Shown here: piece after piece, positions 27,209 through 36,801 of the stretch | How positions within the stretch are numbered: the stretch's first letter is position 1 | Layout: the number at the start of each line of letters is the position of its first letter | Source: JABLTI01 sp035528035 | Lineage (GTDB): Archaea > Asgardarchaeota > Heimdallarchaeia > JABLTI01 | Length of the DNA: 64,000 bases | Assembly (NCBI GenBank): GCA_035528035.1 | Contig: DATKZI010000026.1 | Coordinates: 1 to 64,000 of the forward strand | Direction: 5' to 3' | Position numbers and translations under genes: made by a program | Notes under the pieces: generated by a model | Told to the model about the DNA's origin: nothing | The model's input: only the letters and a program-made list of their open reading frames with translations | The model's database searches: none

Positions 27209-28072
27209 TCATTTTTTAGATGGAGCAATCTGAACGATAGGGCAATCTTCTATATGTAGTTCTCTTTGACAAACGGGACAGAAGCTATTTTCACTTAACC
27301 ATGAAAAAAGCAAATCTTTTTTAGCCCAAGCAGAACAATATGGGCAAACAACAATCTCATCTGCAAAGAAATCAAGTTGTAAACCAGAAACCATACATCG
27401 TGCTTTTTCAGGTATACCTTCAAGATAATATATTTTAGTTATTGGTACAACTATTTCATGATCAGCTTCCATTACAAATTTCTTTTGTTTTCCCAAATCA
27501 ATATCTCTCTCCAAACCATAGAATAATTCAATATGATTTGCATATCCTAACTTAATAGCTAATAGATAAAATACTCTGAGTAAATCTTGAACATTTAATG
27601 GTTTTTTCTGTGATAAACGCTCTTTAAGTATATAGGCTACCTCTTTAGATTTGAAATCTACTAAAAGATAAGTTGCTAATCTTGCTCGCTCTTGATCTAA
27701 AAAACCATTAGAAACACTATATTTCCTAGCTGCTTGAAGTAAAGCATCGATGTTTTTCAAATCTCGCATTTTCAAGACAAACTTGAATTTCTTACGATCA
27801 ATAACAAAAATAGGAAGATACATTAGCATCATAACTGCTAAACCACCAAAAGTTATTGGAATGATACCAAAAATATTTCCTAAAATTAATAGTGTTAACC
27901 CAAGAACAAATAAGGGGGTACCTCCTGCAAGGAAAATCACTAAAATTCGTTTCATAAAATTATATCGCTTAAATTCTTCATCAAAGAAAGAATAATTCGG
28001 ATCATCAATTTTTCTAAAGCGTTTGTTAAGCACAGGATTAATTTCCTTATCATCAAATTTCTTAGCGTTCAA
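27209..28072 (-). CDS. Two-TM membrane protein with C-terminal RING-like zinc domain
   Basis: Residues 40-62 and 68-92 are two TM helices; a helical cytoplasmic middle region (100-200) follows. The C-terminus has C226, then CPYC (243-246), an intervening AKKDLLFSWL helix and CPVC (265-268), with C277 beyond. CP-x-C, then a helix ending in WL, then CP-x-C is the core layout of RING/U-box-like E3 domains, although the first pair is reduced to C-M-V-S-G. Asgard genomes are known to encode ubiquitin-like systems, so a membrane E3-like role is attractive but inferred. No ubiquitin, E1 or E2 gene is in the window. Confidence 0.55.
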   Translation of the reverse strand: MNAKKFDDKEINPVLNKRFRKIDDPNYSFFDEEFKRYNFMKRILVIFLAGGTPLFVLGLTLLILGNIFGIIPITFGGLAVMMLMYLPIFVIDRKKFKFVLKMRDLKNIDALLQAARKYSVSNGFLDQERARLATYLLVDFKSKEVAYILKERLSQKKPLNVQDLLRVFYLLAIKLGYANHIELFYGLERDIDLGKQKKFVMEADHEIVVPITKIYYLEGIPEKARCMVSGLQLDFFADEIVVCPYCSAWAKKDLLFSWLSENSFCPVCQRELHIEDCPIVQIAPSKK

Positions 28073-28148
28073 TTAGTTCTATCTTCCTAGATTATCTATA
28101 CAAATATCATAAGAATCAATCCTATATAAATTAAAGGAAATAGAAACA

Positions 28149-29186
28149 TTACTTCAACATCTTTTCTAAATCCTCTTTAGGAAATTCATAAATGAAAACT
28201 CTGGTATAAGGTTCATATTTCATTAATCTATTAATCCTTAACATATATTCATTGCTTCCAGCATTACCTGTTCTCCAGAATTTAGCTTCCGTGTCTTTGA
28301 GTAATTTATTTAGCATTTGATATTTCAAAGCTAAACCAAGACCTTTTCCTCTATGCTCTTTCAACACTCCTGTATCGTATTGCTCAGCAATATCACTATG
28401 ATATTTATTTACCACAGAGCTTGTTAATCCAATTGGTGTGTTTGTTTCCTTATGAATTGCTACAAAAGTATATTTGTGAGCGCCATATAATTGCTCCCTT
28501 TGAACCATCTGTAGAAATCTTTCTATGGTCAAAACATCATCTTCATAGGTTAATTCCTCTCGAGGCATATCGTTCCAAATCTCTTCAACCATTTGAATAT
28601 ATTTTGGTAAATCCAAATGGAGAACAAATTCACATTCATCAATGAAGATTATTTCATAACCCTTTTCTAATGCTTGGAGCCTTAGTTTTTCTGCTTCTTG
28701 TTGTACTTCTTTAGGATCAAATAATGTTATATTTGAAGAACTTAAAACGTCAATATATTTTTCCTTCGATTTGAAAGTTTTAATAAATTCTTTCCCGTCT
28801 GAATTTTCAAAAATCTCAGTACCTATAATCGTTACTTGCGGGGGACACAGTCTGATCAATTGCTGTAAGATTTTTGTCCCAAGATGCTTCCGTCGCTCCT
28901 CTTTTAAAACAAAAAGCCAAAAATAGCCTCTATCTAGATTATCATATTTTATATTCCAGGAAAAATAACCGTAACCTACAATTTTTTCATCATTAACTGC
29001 AATAACATATTGTTTCATTTCTTCTTCTGGTAAAGCTACAATCCAATTTTGTTTAAAAAATTCAAGTGTAGGGGGTTTAATTTTTAAAATCTCTTCTCGA
29101 TTCTTCTGCATTAATTCAAATAAATCTAGAAGGTACTTACTAGGGATTTCTTCTTTTTTCCCAATTATAAATTCTAAATTAGACAT
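28149..29186 (-). CDS. Tandem GNAT acetyltransferase
   Basis: Two GNAT domains in one chain of 345 residues. The first has YFWLFVLKEERRKHLGTKIL near 88; the second has DTGVLKEHRGKGLGLALK near 270, where RGKGLG is a canonical acetyl-CoA loop. The N-terminal loop (RRKHLG) is less canonical. MshD-like proteins share this duplicated layout, but the substrate cannot be inferred. It ends 76 bases beyond the start of the RING-like gene, on the same strand. Confidence 0.8.
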   Translation of the reverse strand: MSNLEFIIGKKEEIPSKYLLDLFELMQKNREEILKIKPPTLEFFKQNWIVALPEEEMKQYVIAVNDEKIVGYGYFSWNIKYDNLDRGYFWLFVLKEERRKHLGTKILQQLIRLCPPQVTIIGTEIFENSDGKEFIKTFKSKEKYIDVLSSSNITLFDPKEVQQEAEKLRLQALEKGYEIIFIDECEFVLHLDLPKYIQMVEEIWNDMPREELTYEDDVLTIERFLQMVQREQLYGAHKYTFVAIHKETNTPIGLTSSVVNKYHSDIAEQYDTGVLKEHRGKGLGLALKYQMLNKLLKDTEAKFWRTGNAGSNEYMLRINRLMKYEPYTRVFIYEFPKEDLEKMLK

Positions 29187-29254
29187 TTTATTTCACTCGA
29201 GAATCTGTTTTTATTTATCCCTTTATTTGGGAATCGGTATTTCTAGAAATAATG

Positions 29255-30088
29255 TCACAATTTTTGGCAATTGGGACAAATATAAGCAGCTGATCCATCA
29301 ACAGGTAATTTTACTATTATTGTTTTGCAAATTGGACAAGGTTGATCAATCATTCGTTTGTCTAATATAGGTATATAGCTACCTGGTTGACCAAATAAGT
29401 CAACCTCTGTATCCCTCCCATTTTTTTCAATTGCCACTTTTATAATTTCCTGCATACTGTTATAAAGTATTTTGCGATCCCCCTCTGATAAATCTCCTAC
29501 TTTCTTTTTAGGATGAATTTTAGCTTTAAAGAAAATATCTTGCAAATAACCATTCCCAATACCTTTCACATACTTTTGTCCTACAAAAAAAGTCTTGATA
29601 CTTTTTAAATGATTATCAAGTAATTTATTGAATTCATTATAAGTTAGTTTTTCATCTAGAGGGGAATATCCTTCAAGACTGATATATTTATGATTTTTAA
29701 AAAACTCCATTGGTTCAACATGAATGAATCCCCAAGCAATAATCCTAATTGTTAACATAGTAGTATCAGTGAATGTTAATTTAATAGTGAACTTATCCGG
29801 CAGAGTACTATGATCTTTATGAAATAGTACTTGTCCACTTGTTTCAAATCCAAAGAAAAAGAGATATTCAGTAGGCTTCAAAGTAAATAGAAAATATTTC
29901 CCAATATGGAATACTGAATCGATAGTATTCCCTTCTAATCTTTTCTCATATTCCTCGGGTTTTAAATGCATGAAGCCTTGATTAACCAATCCATCATAAT
30001 TGTTTAAGGCAACACGTTTAATTTGTTTCCCTACTAGTATTTTCTCCATTTGTTTAGTAATGATAACAGCTTCAGGAAATTCAATCAA
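29255..30088 (-). CDS. Fpg/Nei-family protein lacking the N-terminal proline
   Basis: The 277 residues match the Fpg/Nei fold: an N-terminal beta domain, the H2TH region VKGIGNGYLQDI near 178, and a zinc finger Cys251, Cys254, Cys271, Cys274. The N-terminus is MIEFPEA, whereas catalytic Fpg/Nei enzymes start MPE(L/G)PE and use Pro2 as the Schiff-base nucleophile; here Ile replaces it. Glu3 and a beta-hairpin lysine (Lys64) are kept. It may bind damaged DNA without lyase activity or use another amine. Start codon choice is unambiguous. Confidence 0.85.
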   Translation of the reverse strand: MIEFPEAVIITKQMEKILVGKQIKRVALNNYDGLVNQGFMHLKPEEYEKRLEGNTIDSVFHIGKYFLFTLKPTEYLFFFGFETSGQVLFHKDHSTLPDKFTIKLTFTDTTMLTIRIIAWGFIHVEPMEFFKNHKYISLEGYSPLDEKLTYNEFNKLLDNHLKSIKTFFVGQKYVKGIGNGYLQDIFFKAKIHPKKKVGDLSEGDRKILYNSMQEIIKVAIEKNGRDTEVDLFGQPGSYIPILDKRMIDQPCPICKTIIVKLPVDGSAAYICPNCQKL

Positions 30089-30138
30089 CTAATCTCACTC
30101 TCATGTATAAATTGCTATTAAAAAATAAAAGAATAATG

Positions 30139-30160
30139 TTTCAGCTAGAGTTAGCTGAAA
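30139..30160 (-). terminator. Hairpin between two minus-strand genes
   Basis: TTTCAGCTA (30139-30147) pairs with TAGCTGAAA (30152-30160) around a 4-base loop. On the minus strand it follows the stop of the gene at 30169-30582 by about 9 bases and leads into a T-rich stretch, as expected of a terminator. Confidence 0.5.
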
Positions 30161-30168
30161 GTATTTGA

Positions 30169-30582
30169 TTACAAACTTCCTTTATATACTCCGCTGAATC
30201 TATTGTAAGTTCCTGGTAGTTTTTCATGCTCTACTAAATATAGCAGCCAGTTATGAATTTCAGCTTCGATAATAAGGTCAAATTGTGCTGCTCCTTCAGC
30301 ATTATAAGTATGGATATTCCTCATAGGGGTAAATTGCATCATAGTATAAGCTTCTGCAATAGTAACAGATACAATATCTCGTAAATAGATGTCTTTTTCT
30401 GTACTTAAAATGCAACGAATGAATGCCCTCATAATCCAAATGACGTATTGCTGAATTTGATTTATACGTCCACCCATTAATGCTTTCGCTAATCCTCCCA
30501 TTGGGGCATTAGAATAATCAAATCTTTGTTGAACATAGGGAGATAAAAAGTCTTCTAATTCTTTAATTAATTTTTCACTCAT
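30169..30582 (-). CDS. Hypothetical helical protein (137 aa)
   Basis: Not recognised. A soluble, mostly helical protein with a conserved-looking APMGGLAKALMGGRINQIQQYV segment near residue 26 and a C-terminal GTYNRFSGVYKG. A ribosome site is not obvious, but a hairpin lies immediately after the stop and there is no competing frame. Function unknown. Confidence 0.55.
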   Translation of the reverse strand: MSEKLIKELEDFLSPYVQQRFDYSNAPMGGLAKALMGGRINQIQQYVIWIMRAFIRCILSTEKDIYLRDIVSVTIAEAYTMMQFTPMRNIHTYNAEGAAQFDLIIEAEIHNWLLYLVEHEKLPGTYNRFSGVYKGSL

Positions 30583-30806
30583 ATGATCATTCCCAAATGA
30601 TTAGTAACTCTGAATTACTATCAATCAATTTCACTTTTAAGTATTAGCAAATAATTTTAGAATGTTTTATATTACTAATCATTAAAATAACATCAGATTT
30701 TTGTATTTAAAAGTGGAAATGGTTATTAATTTGATGAGGGAATCAAAGAAAATTTAATAATACCTCATGATATTGAGGCAATCAAAATAACTTAGGAGTT
30801 TATTAC

Positions 30807-33503
30807 TTGTCATCTTCAGCAACACCAATGATGCGCCAATATAAAACATTCAAACGCAAATACCCAGATTGCTTAATAATGTTTAGAGTAGGTGATTTCT
30901 TTGAGCTCTTCGGAGATGATGCTAAATTAGGTGCACGAGTTTTAGGTATTACTTTAACTAAAAGAGCTGGAGAACCATTAGCTGGTGTTCCTGCAAAAGC
31001 TGTAGATGCTTATATGTCAACCTTGGTAAAACACGGATACAAGGTGGTTGTTGTTGACCAACTCGAAGATGCTAGTGAAGCTAAAGGATTAGTTAAACGC
31101 GGGGTTATAAGAATACTAACTCCAGGAACAATAACTGAAAGTGCGATGCTGGAATCAAGTGAAAATAATTATATTATCTCAATTTATGAAAAAGGGAAAA
31201 AATATGGTTTAGCTCTTGCTGATATTTCCACAGGGGAATTCAGGGTAACTCACTTTGTTGAAGATGATGCTTTAGAGGAATTGTTGATTGAGTTAAATCG
31301 TATAGATCCAAAAGAATGTCTTGTTCCTGAAAAGAATAACTTGGATGAAAGGATTTTTGAAACACTCTCGGGTGTAATGATAACCAATCTTGAAGATTAC
31401 CGCTTTTCTTTTGATAATTCCTATCAGCTACTTAATGAGCATTTTAAAACAAAAACCTTGGAAGGTTTTGGTTGTGAAGATAAACCTTGTGCAATTTCTG
31501 CTGCTGGAGCATTAATGGACTATCTTATGGAGACACAAAAAACAGACTTGGATAATATTCGTAATATGACTTTGTATTCAACTAAAGGTTATATGATAAT
31601 CGATCCAGCATCATATCGAAGTTTGGAACTTACAAAAAATGTACGTGATAATTCTACAAAAGGAACGTTAGTCGAAATCTTGGACAAAAGTTGCACTTCA
31701 TTAGGTGGGCGCTTTATCAGAAAAGTTTTGCGTCGACCTCTCCTTAACGTTCAGACAATAAATGAACGATTAGATACTGTAGATGAATTTGTAAACAATT
31801 CTTTTGCTCGAGAGGATTTACGTACCATATTAAGATCAATACAAGATCTTGAACGCTTGGCTAGTCAGGTCTCTCTTAAAAGAGCAAATGCTCGAGATAT
31901 AATATCAATAAAAAATTCTCTAATGGTTATTCCAAATATTCAAAAAATTCTCAAATCACTCACTTCAAGTGCTGTTAAAAGAATCAATAAAGGATTAGAT
32001 GCTCTTATACCACTTGTAAAACAGATTGAGAAAGCAATTAAAGAAAATCCCCCCATTACCATTAAAGAAGGGGGAATAATTAAAGATGGTTTTAATGAGG
32101 AGTTGGACAAACTAAGAGATCTTTCCGAAGGCGGGAGAAAGTGGATACTAAACTATGAGCTTGAAGAAAAAACAAAGACAGGAATAAAAGCTCTACGAGT
32201 TGAATACAACCGAGTATTAGGTTACTATATGCAAATTAGTAATAATTATCTTAATCTCGTTCCAGAATCCTATATTTTGAAACAAGAAGTAACAAACGGC
32301 AAGCGGTATATCACCCCCGAAATAAAGGATTATGAAACAAAGATATTGAATGCTAAAGATCAGATAAATGATTTAGAATACAAACTATTTTGTGAAGTTA
32401 GAGATGCTGTTTATAATGAAATAGCTATAATACTAAACAATGCCGATAAAATTGCTGAACTTGATTGCTTAACTACCTTTGCAGAAGTTTCTCGAAATAA
32501 TGGTTATATCCGTCCTGTGGTTAATGATTCTCTGAAAATATCAATCACCCAAGGTCGTCATCCTGTTGTAGAAAAAATGGCTCTTGATCATCCTTTTATC
32601 CCGAATGACATTTTTCTTGATAATGATACTGAACAATTATTACTTATTACTGGCCCAAATATGTCTGGTAAATCTACTTATATCAGACAAGTAGCTCTAA
32701 TTGTTCTAATGGCTCAAATAGGTTGTTTTGTTCCAGCTGAAAAAGCAATAATTGGTTATGTCGATCGCATCTTTACGCGAATTGGTGCTTCTGATGATAT
32801 CTCAAAGGGACTATCAACTTTCTTAGTAGAGATGAATGAAACAGCAAATATCTTAAATAATGCCACTAAAAGAAGTCTCCTAATCCTAGATGAAATTGGT
32901 CGCGGAACCTCTACTTTCGATGGAGTAAGTATAGCTTGGGCAGTAGCAGAATTTATTCATAATTCAAGTTACTTAGGAGCTAAAACCCTTTTTGCTACTC
33001 ATTATCATCAATTAATTGATCTTGAAAAATATCTCGAGCGAGTACGAAATTACCATATTGATGTAAAGAAAACTGAAGATAAGATATTATTCCTTTATAA
33101 AATTCATAAAGGTGGAACTGATAAGAGCTATGGTATTCAGGTAGCCAAACTTTCTGGAATGCCTGATGCTGTAATAAATAGAGCAAAAGAGATTCTAATC
33201 TATCTTGAATTGCAGACAAATAGTGAAACTGCACAAGTTGTTGGTGATAAGAAAAGTATCACAATGGGATCAATACAAACTGATCTATTTGGTCAAGTAG
33301 CAGGTTCTAAGGAAGCAGCAAATTTACTACTTAGCAAGAGTATTTTTAAACAATCACAACGTGATGAAATAGATAGAATAAACGAAGAAATCATTGAGGA
33401 ACTTAAGGAAATGGATCTTGAGAATCTTACACCAATAGAAGCAATGAATAAACTACATTCTATTCGTCAAAGAATTCTAAAGAATCATGAGAAAGTAAAG
33501 TAA
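30807..33503 (+). CDS. mutS: DNA mismatch repair protein MutS
   Basis: Full-length MutS1 of 898 residues. The mismatch-reading Phe-x-Glu is present as Phe31-x-Glu33 in GDFFELF. Connector, lever and clamp domains follow, then the ATPase with Walker A GPNMSGKST near 617 and Walker B ILDEIGRGTST near 690, and a helix-turn-helix dimerisation tail. The start is TTG at 30807, supported by AGGAG (30794-30798). An ABC-fold MutS with mutL 1.2 kb downstream suggests a bacterial-type mismatch-repair pair; in archaea this has patchy distribution, consistent with transfer. Not a MutS2/MutS5 form. Confidence 0.95.
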   Translation: MSSSATPMMRQYKTFKRKYPDCLIMFRVGDFFELFGDDAKLGARVLGITLTKRAGEPLAGVPAKAVDAYMSTLVKHGYKVVVVDQLEDASEAKGLVKRGVIRILTPGTITESAMLESSENNYIISIYEKGKKYGLALADISTGEFRVTHFVEDDALEELLIELNRIDPKECLVPEKNNLDERIFETLSGVMITNLEDYRFSFDNSYQLLNEHFKTKTLEGFGCEDKPCAISAAGALMDYLMETQKTDLDNIRNMTLYSTKGYMIIDPASYRSLELTKNVRDNSTKGTLVEILDKSCTSLGGRFIRKVLRRPLLNVQTINERLDTVDEFVNNSFAREDLRTILRSIQDLERLASQVSLKRANARDIISIKNSLMVIPNIQKILKSLTSSAVKRINKGLDALIPLVKQIEKAIKENPPITIKEGGIIKDGFNEELDKLRDLSEGGRKWILNYELEEKTKTGIKALRVEYNRVLGYYMQISNNYLNLVPESYILKQEVTNGKRYITPEIKDYETKILNAKDQINDLEYKLFCEVRDAVYNEIAIILNNADKIAELDCLTTFAEVSRNNGYIRPVVNDSLKISITQGRHPVVEKMALDHPFIPNDIFLDNDTEQLLLITGPNMSGKSTYIRQVALIVLMAQIGCFVPAEKAIIGYVDRIFTRIGASDDISKGLSTFLVEMNETANILNNATKRSLLILDEIGRGTSTFDGVSIAWAVAEFIHNSSYLGAKTLFATHYHQLIDLEKYLERVRNYHIDVKKTEDKILFLYKIHKGGTDKSYGIQVAKLSGMPDAVINRAKEILIYLELQTNSETAQVVGDKKSITMGSIQTDLFGQVAGSKEAANLLLSKSIFKQSQRDEIDRINEEIIEELKEMDLENLTPIEAMNKLHSIRQRILKNHEKVK

Positions 33504-33528
33504 ACGTTCTTCATTAATTAGTAATGGA

Positions 33529-34539
33529 TTAATTATTTTTAGTTTCCTTATTTTCGATCACTTCAAGTTTTTCTTCAGTTTTCACTACAGAGGTTTCAAC
33601 ACCAATTTCACATGTTTCAAATTTTCTCTTTCGTGCACTAAATCTTGACAATATTATAACCCCTATCACAATAATAACCAATGCAATAATCTTACCACTC
33701 ATTAACCCTAATTTTTCTTCAGTGATATAGACGTTCCATTCATTGAAAATAATTATTCCACCAAAAACAGGCGTCATCATTGCAAAAACAGAAAATATTG
33801 GTGCAACAATTACAGCTTTACCTTTTTGGTATGCTACTTGTAAATATATTGTTGCTGTTGCATTTAAAATAATCATTAATATCATAATTACCCACCATCC
33901 CCAACGGGTAACAGCATCACTAGCAACACCTGTGTTTCTGAAATCTGCTCCTCCCATAACAGCTCGTAAGAAAATTGCTCCCAATGCATCTGTTATTCCA
34001 GCTGAAATACTGAATAAAATATCCGCATTCTTATATTTTCGTAAAATACATAAAACGAGCAACAAAATGGAAATTGTAAATGATATAATTAAAAAGATTA
34101 TTGCTCCTAAGGTTGACATTCGTTCTAAAACAAACTCTAAATCATGATCAGTTTCCCCTCTTGGTGTAGTCGCACCCAAAATAGCTATTCCTATTATAAT
34201 GGTAACTATCATAATCATCTCTATTTTTGCTATTGGTTCCTTCAAATAAAAATATGAAAAAATAACTAATGCAACCATACCAACACTCATCATTGGTGTA
34301 ACAATTGAAACAGAAGCAAAATCAAGAGCCATTGAAAGAAATACCCATTGAATTTGTACTAATAGAAATCCAATTATCCAATGTTTATTTGTAAAGAAAT
34401 TCTTTAGATTTTTACCAATACTTTGGTTTTCAATCTTAGGTAAACAAGAAGCACCTTTTTTTTGTAATCCCATACCAATATTTAACATTGAATAAGAAAG
34501 AATTGCTAAGAAAATACCCGCTATGATAATATTTCCCAT
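33529..34539 (-). CDS. DMT-superfamily (NIPA/EamA-like) transporter
   Basis: Integral membrane protein of 336 residues with about nine or ten hydrophobic helices and a charged C-terminal tail. The opening AGIFLAILSYSMLNIGMGLQKKGA and the following VTPMMSVGMVALVI helices fit the drug/metabolite-transporter fold, with a NIPA-like feel (GLQKKGA). It lies between mutS and mutL but on the opposite strand, so it is not part of that pair's transcript. Substrate unknown. Confidence 0.7.
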   Translation of the reverse strand: MGNIIIAGIFLAILSYSMLNIGMGLQKKGASCLPKIENQSIGKNLKNFFTNKHWIIGFLLVQIQWVFLSMALDFASVSIVTPMMSVGMVALVIFSYFYLKEPIAKIEMIMIVTIIIGIAILGATTPRGETDHDLEFVLERMSTLGAIIFLIISFTISILLLVLCILRKYKNADILFSISAGITDALGAIFLRAVMGGADFRNTGVASDAVTRWGWWVIMILMIILNATATIYLQVAYQKGKAVIVAPIFSVFAMMTPVFGGIIIFNEWNVYITEEKLGLMSGKIIALVIIVIGVIILSRFSARKRKFETCEIGVETSVVKTEEKLEVIENKETKNN

Positions 34540-34723
34540 TTTTACACCAGACTAATTAACCTATAAATAATTAAATTAAACTACAGCTGGATATCTTTTA
34601 CCTTTATCAATTTTTTTGTCGAAGTATTTTCTAGAATGAAATTTGATTTAGTATACCAAAGAAAGGTTCTTAATGAAAAAATAAAAGATAGTAAGATGTA
34701 AAATAAATCTCAGAGGAACAATT

Positions 34724-36541
34724 ATGTCTACTCGTAATCAAACCATAATTCAGCTTGATAAAAAAACCATAAATAAAATTGCTGCAGGTGAGGTGGTTGA
34801 ACGACCAGCTTCAGTTGTAAAAGAATTAATTGAAAATTCAATTGATGCTCAAGCGACAGAGATTTTTATTTTTATCAAAGGATATGGTTTGGATGAGATT
34901 AAAATTGTAGATAATGGAATTGGAATGAGTAAAGAAGATGCTGCGTTAGCATGGAAATCTCACACCACTAGTAAATTACGTTCAGTAGAAGATTTGGAAG
35001 AAATCATCTCATTGGGCTTTAGGGGAGAAGCGTTAGCAAGTATAGCTTCTGTTTCTATGCTAGAAATTTTAACTCGAATGAAAGATCAAATAATAGGTAC
35101 AACTATAAGAGTTAAAGGAGGTGATTTAGAATTTATTGAAGAAAAAGAATGTGCACCAGGAACTACCATTACAGTTAGAAATTTGTTTTATAATGTTCCA
35201 GCAAGGAAAAAATTTCTAAAATCAAAAACAACTGAATTAGGTCATATTCTAGAAATAGTTTCTCGTCAAGCATTAATTAGACCTAATATTCATTTTAAAT
35301 TATTACATGAAGTATCTGTGTTGATCAATAGTCCCAAAAGCAATAATCCTCTTGAACCATTTATTTCCATTTTTGGTGTAGAATCAGCCAAAAAAATGTT
35401 GCCAGTAGCTTATGAAACTGAGGATGCAAGAATTACTGGTTATACCTCAATACCGGACCTTTCAAGAGCTACAAGAGAGAGTGAGATATTTTATGTAAAT
35501 AAACGATTTGTCAAAAGTAAAATACTAACAGAAGCAGTAGAAGAAGCTTATAAGACACTTCTAATGAAAAATCGATATCCGATGGTGTTTCTAAATATTG
35601 AACTTAATGCATCAAAAGTAGATGTCAATATTCATCCAACAAAAAGAGAAATAAGATTTGATGATGCATCAAAAATACATTCTATCGTAGTCGAAGCTGT
35701 TACAAAAGCTTTAGCTTCAGAAGATCTCTGGCGTGGTTCTAAATCAATATTAAAGGATAAAATAGAACTCGCTCAAACAAAATTACCATTTGGTCTTGTT
35801 GAGCAGTCTAGTATTGGTCAGGAAAAATTGACTGAAAAACTAGTTAAACCTTCTATTACTAATCAAACAGGAATTTTATCAATAGATTCCGAATTAGGTT
35901 TTAGATTATCTGTTGAAGGATTGCAAAGTGAATCTCGTACTATCCTCTTTTCCGAGTCATTTTGGTTGAAACCATTGGGACAGGCATTACAATTATATGC
36001 TCTTTGTGAAAGCAGCGAAGGAATAGCTATTGTGGATCTTCATGCTGCACATGAACGTATAAAATATGAAGAATTAATGAAAAGATATGATGACTCAAAA
36101 TTAGAAAATCAAGAATTATTACAACCAATTACCTTCTCTTTTAATCCTGAACAACTTATATTTATTAAAGATTATTTGTTTCAATTTCAAAAATTAGGTT
36201 TAAATTTTGAATTATTTGGCGGGTCCACTTATATTATTAGAAGCTTGCCTGTTATTATGGATTTTTCATTAACAGAACTTGATATAAAAAATATGATTGA
36301 AGAAATCAGAAATGAGATTCCGAATTTAAAAACTCTGAATGAACGTATTGATTTGATCATTAAGAAAATGGCTTGCCATTCAGTAGTTAGAGGTGGAGAT
36401 TCAGTTAATTTGAATAAAATAATAACAATTTTGAAAGAACTTAGTATTTGCAAAAAACCTTTTACTTGCCCTCATGGACGACCAACTATTATAAAAATTG
36501 CTATAAAAGATTTAGAAAAGGAATTTGGGCGAATAATATAA
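34724..36541 (+). CDS. mutL: DNA mismatch repair protein MutL (endonuclease type)
   Basis: MutL of 605 residues. The GHKL ATPase motifs are present: ENSIDAQA (motif I), DNGIGM (motif II) and GFRGEALASI (motif III). The C-terminal domain carries the metal endonuclease motif D-x-H-A-x2-E-x4-E as DLHAAHERIKYE near 437 (Leu replaces the usual Gln), ACHSVVRGGD near 549 and CPHGRP near 582. So it should be a nicking MutL, as expected where MutH is absent. No MutH was seen. Likely works with MutS at 30807-33503. Confidence 0.95.
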   Translation: MSTRNQTIIQLDKKTINKIAAGEVVERPASVVKELIENSIDAQATEIFIFIKGYGLDEIKIVDNGIGMSKEDAALAWKSHTTSKLRSVEDLEEIISLGFRGEALASIASVSMLEILTRMKDQIIGTTIRVKGGDLEFIEEKECAPGTTITVRNLFYNVPARKKFLKSKTTELGHILEIVSRQALIRPNIHFKLLHEVSVLINSPKSNNPLEPFISIFGVESAKKMLPVAYETEDARITGYTSIPDLSRATRESEIFYVNKRFVKSKILTEAVEEAYKTLLMKNRYPMVFLNIELNASKVDVNIHPTKREIRFDDASKIHSIVVEAVTKALASEDLWRGSKSILKDKIELAQTKLPFGLVEQSSIGQEKLTEKLVKPSITNQTGILSIDSELGFRLSVEGLQSESRTILFSESFWLKPLGQALQLYALCESSEGIAIVDLHAAHERIKYEELMKRYDDSKLENQELLQPITFSFNPEQLIFIKDYLFQFQKLGLNFELFGGSTYIIRSLPVIMDFSLTELDIKNMIEEIRNEIPNLKTLNERIDLIIKKMACHSVVRGGDSVNLNKIITILKELSICKKPFTCPHGRPTIIKIAIKDLEKEFGRII

Positions 36542-36550
36542 CAACGAATT

Positions 36551-36603
36551 GTTCAGAAACGTTCATTTTTCGTATGATTCTTTGAACTGTTCGTGAACTG
36601 TTC
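36551..36603 (+). promoter_or_regulatory. Clustered GAACTGTTC palindromes upstream of a surface-protein gene
   Basis: Two identical near-palindromes GAACTGTTC sit at 36584-36592 and 36595-36603, two bases apart. A looser GTTCAGAAACGTTC is at 36551-36564, and GTTC/GAAC recurs as a small hairpin at 36712-36725. The spacing between the two copies is one helical turn (11 bases). This looks like a tandem operator in the 260-base region before the gene at 36802. TATA-like sequences occur at about 36620-36630 and 36778-36785. Confidence 0.45.
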
Positions 36604-36801
36604 AATCACTCGACTAAACAATATATTTAATAAAACAACCTTTAAACTATTTAGTTATTATATTAATAAATCATTCCTCGTCTAAGCAATCCACAAAGTA
36701 TATATGCTCAAGTTCGTAGTAGAACAAGCACATCTAAATTCCTTGCGTACAAGCTAGGAACTAAGATTTGGCCAAAGAATATATAGGATGATGTTCAAAT
36801 T

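Noticed and set aside
33743..34147. 134-codon plus-strand frame inside the DMT transporter
   Set aside because: A shadow of the transporter's hydrophobic codons; no ribosome site or homology-like pattern.
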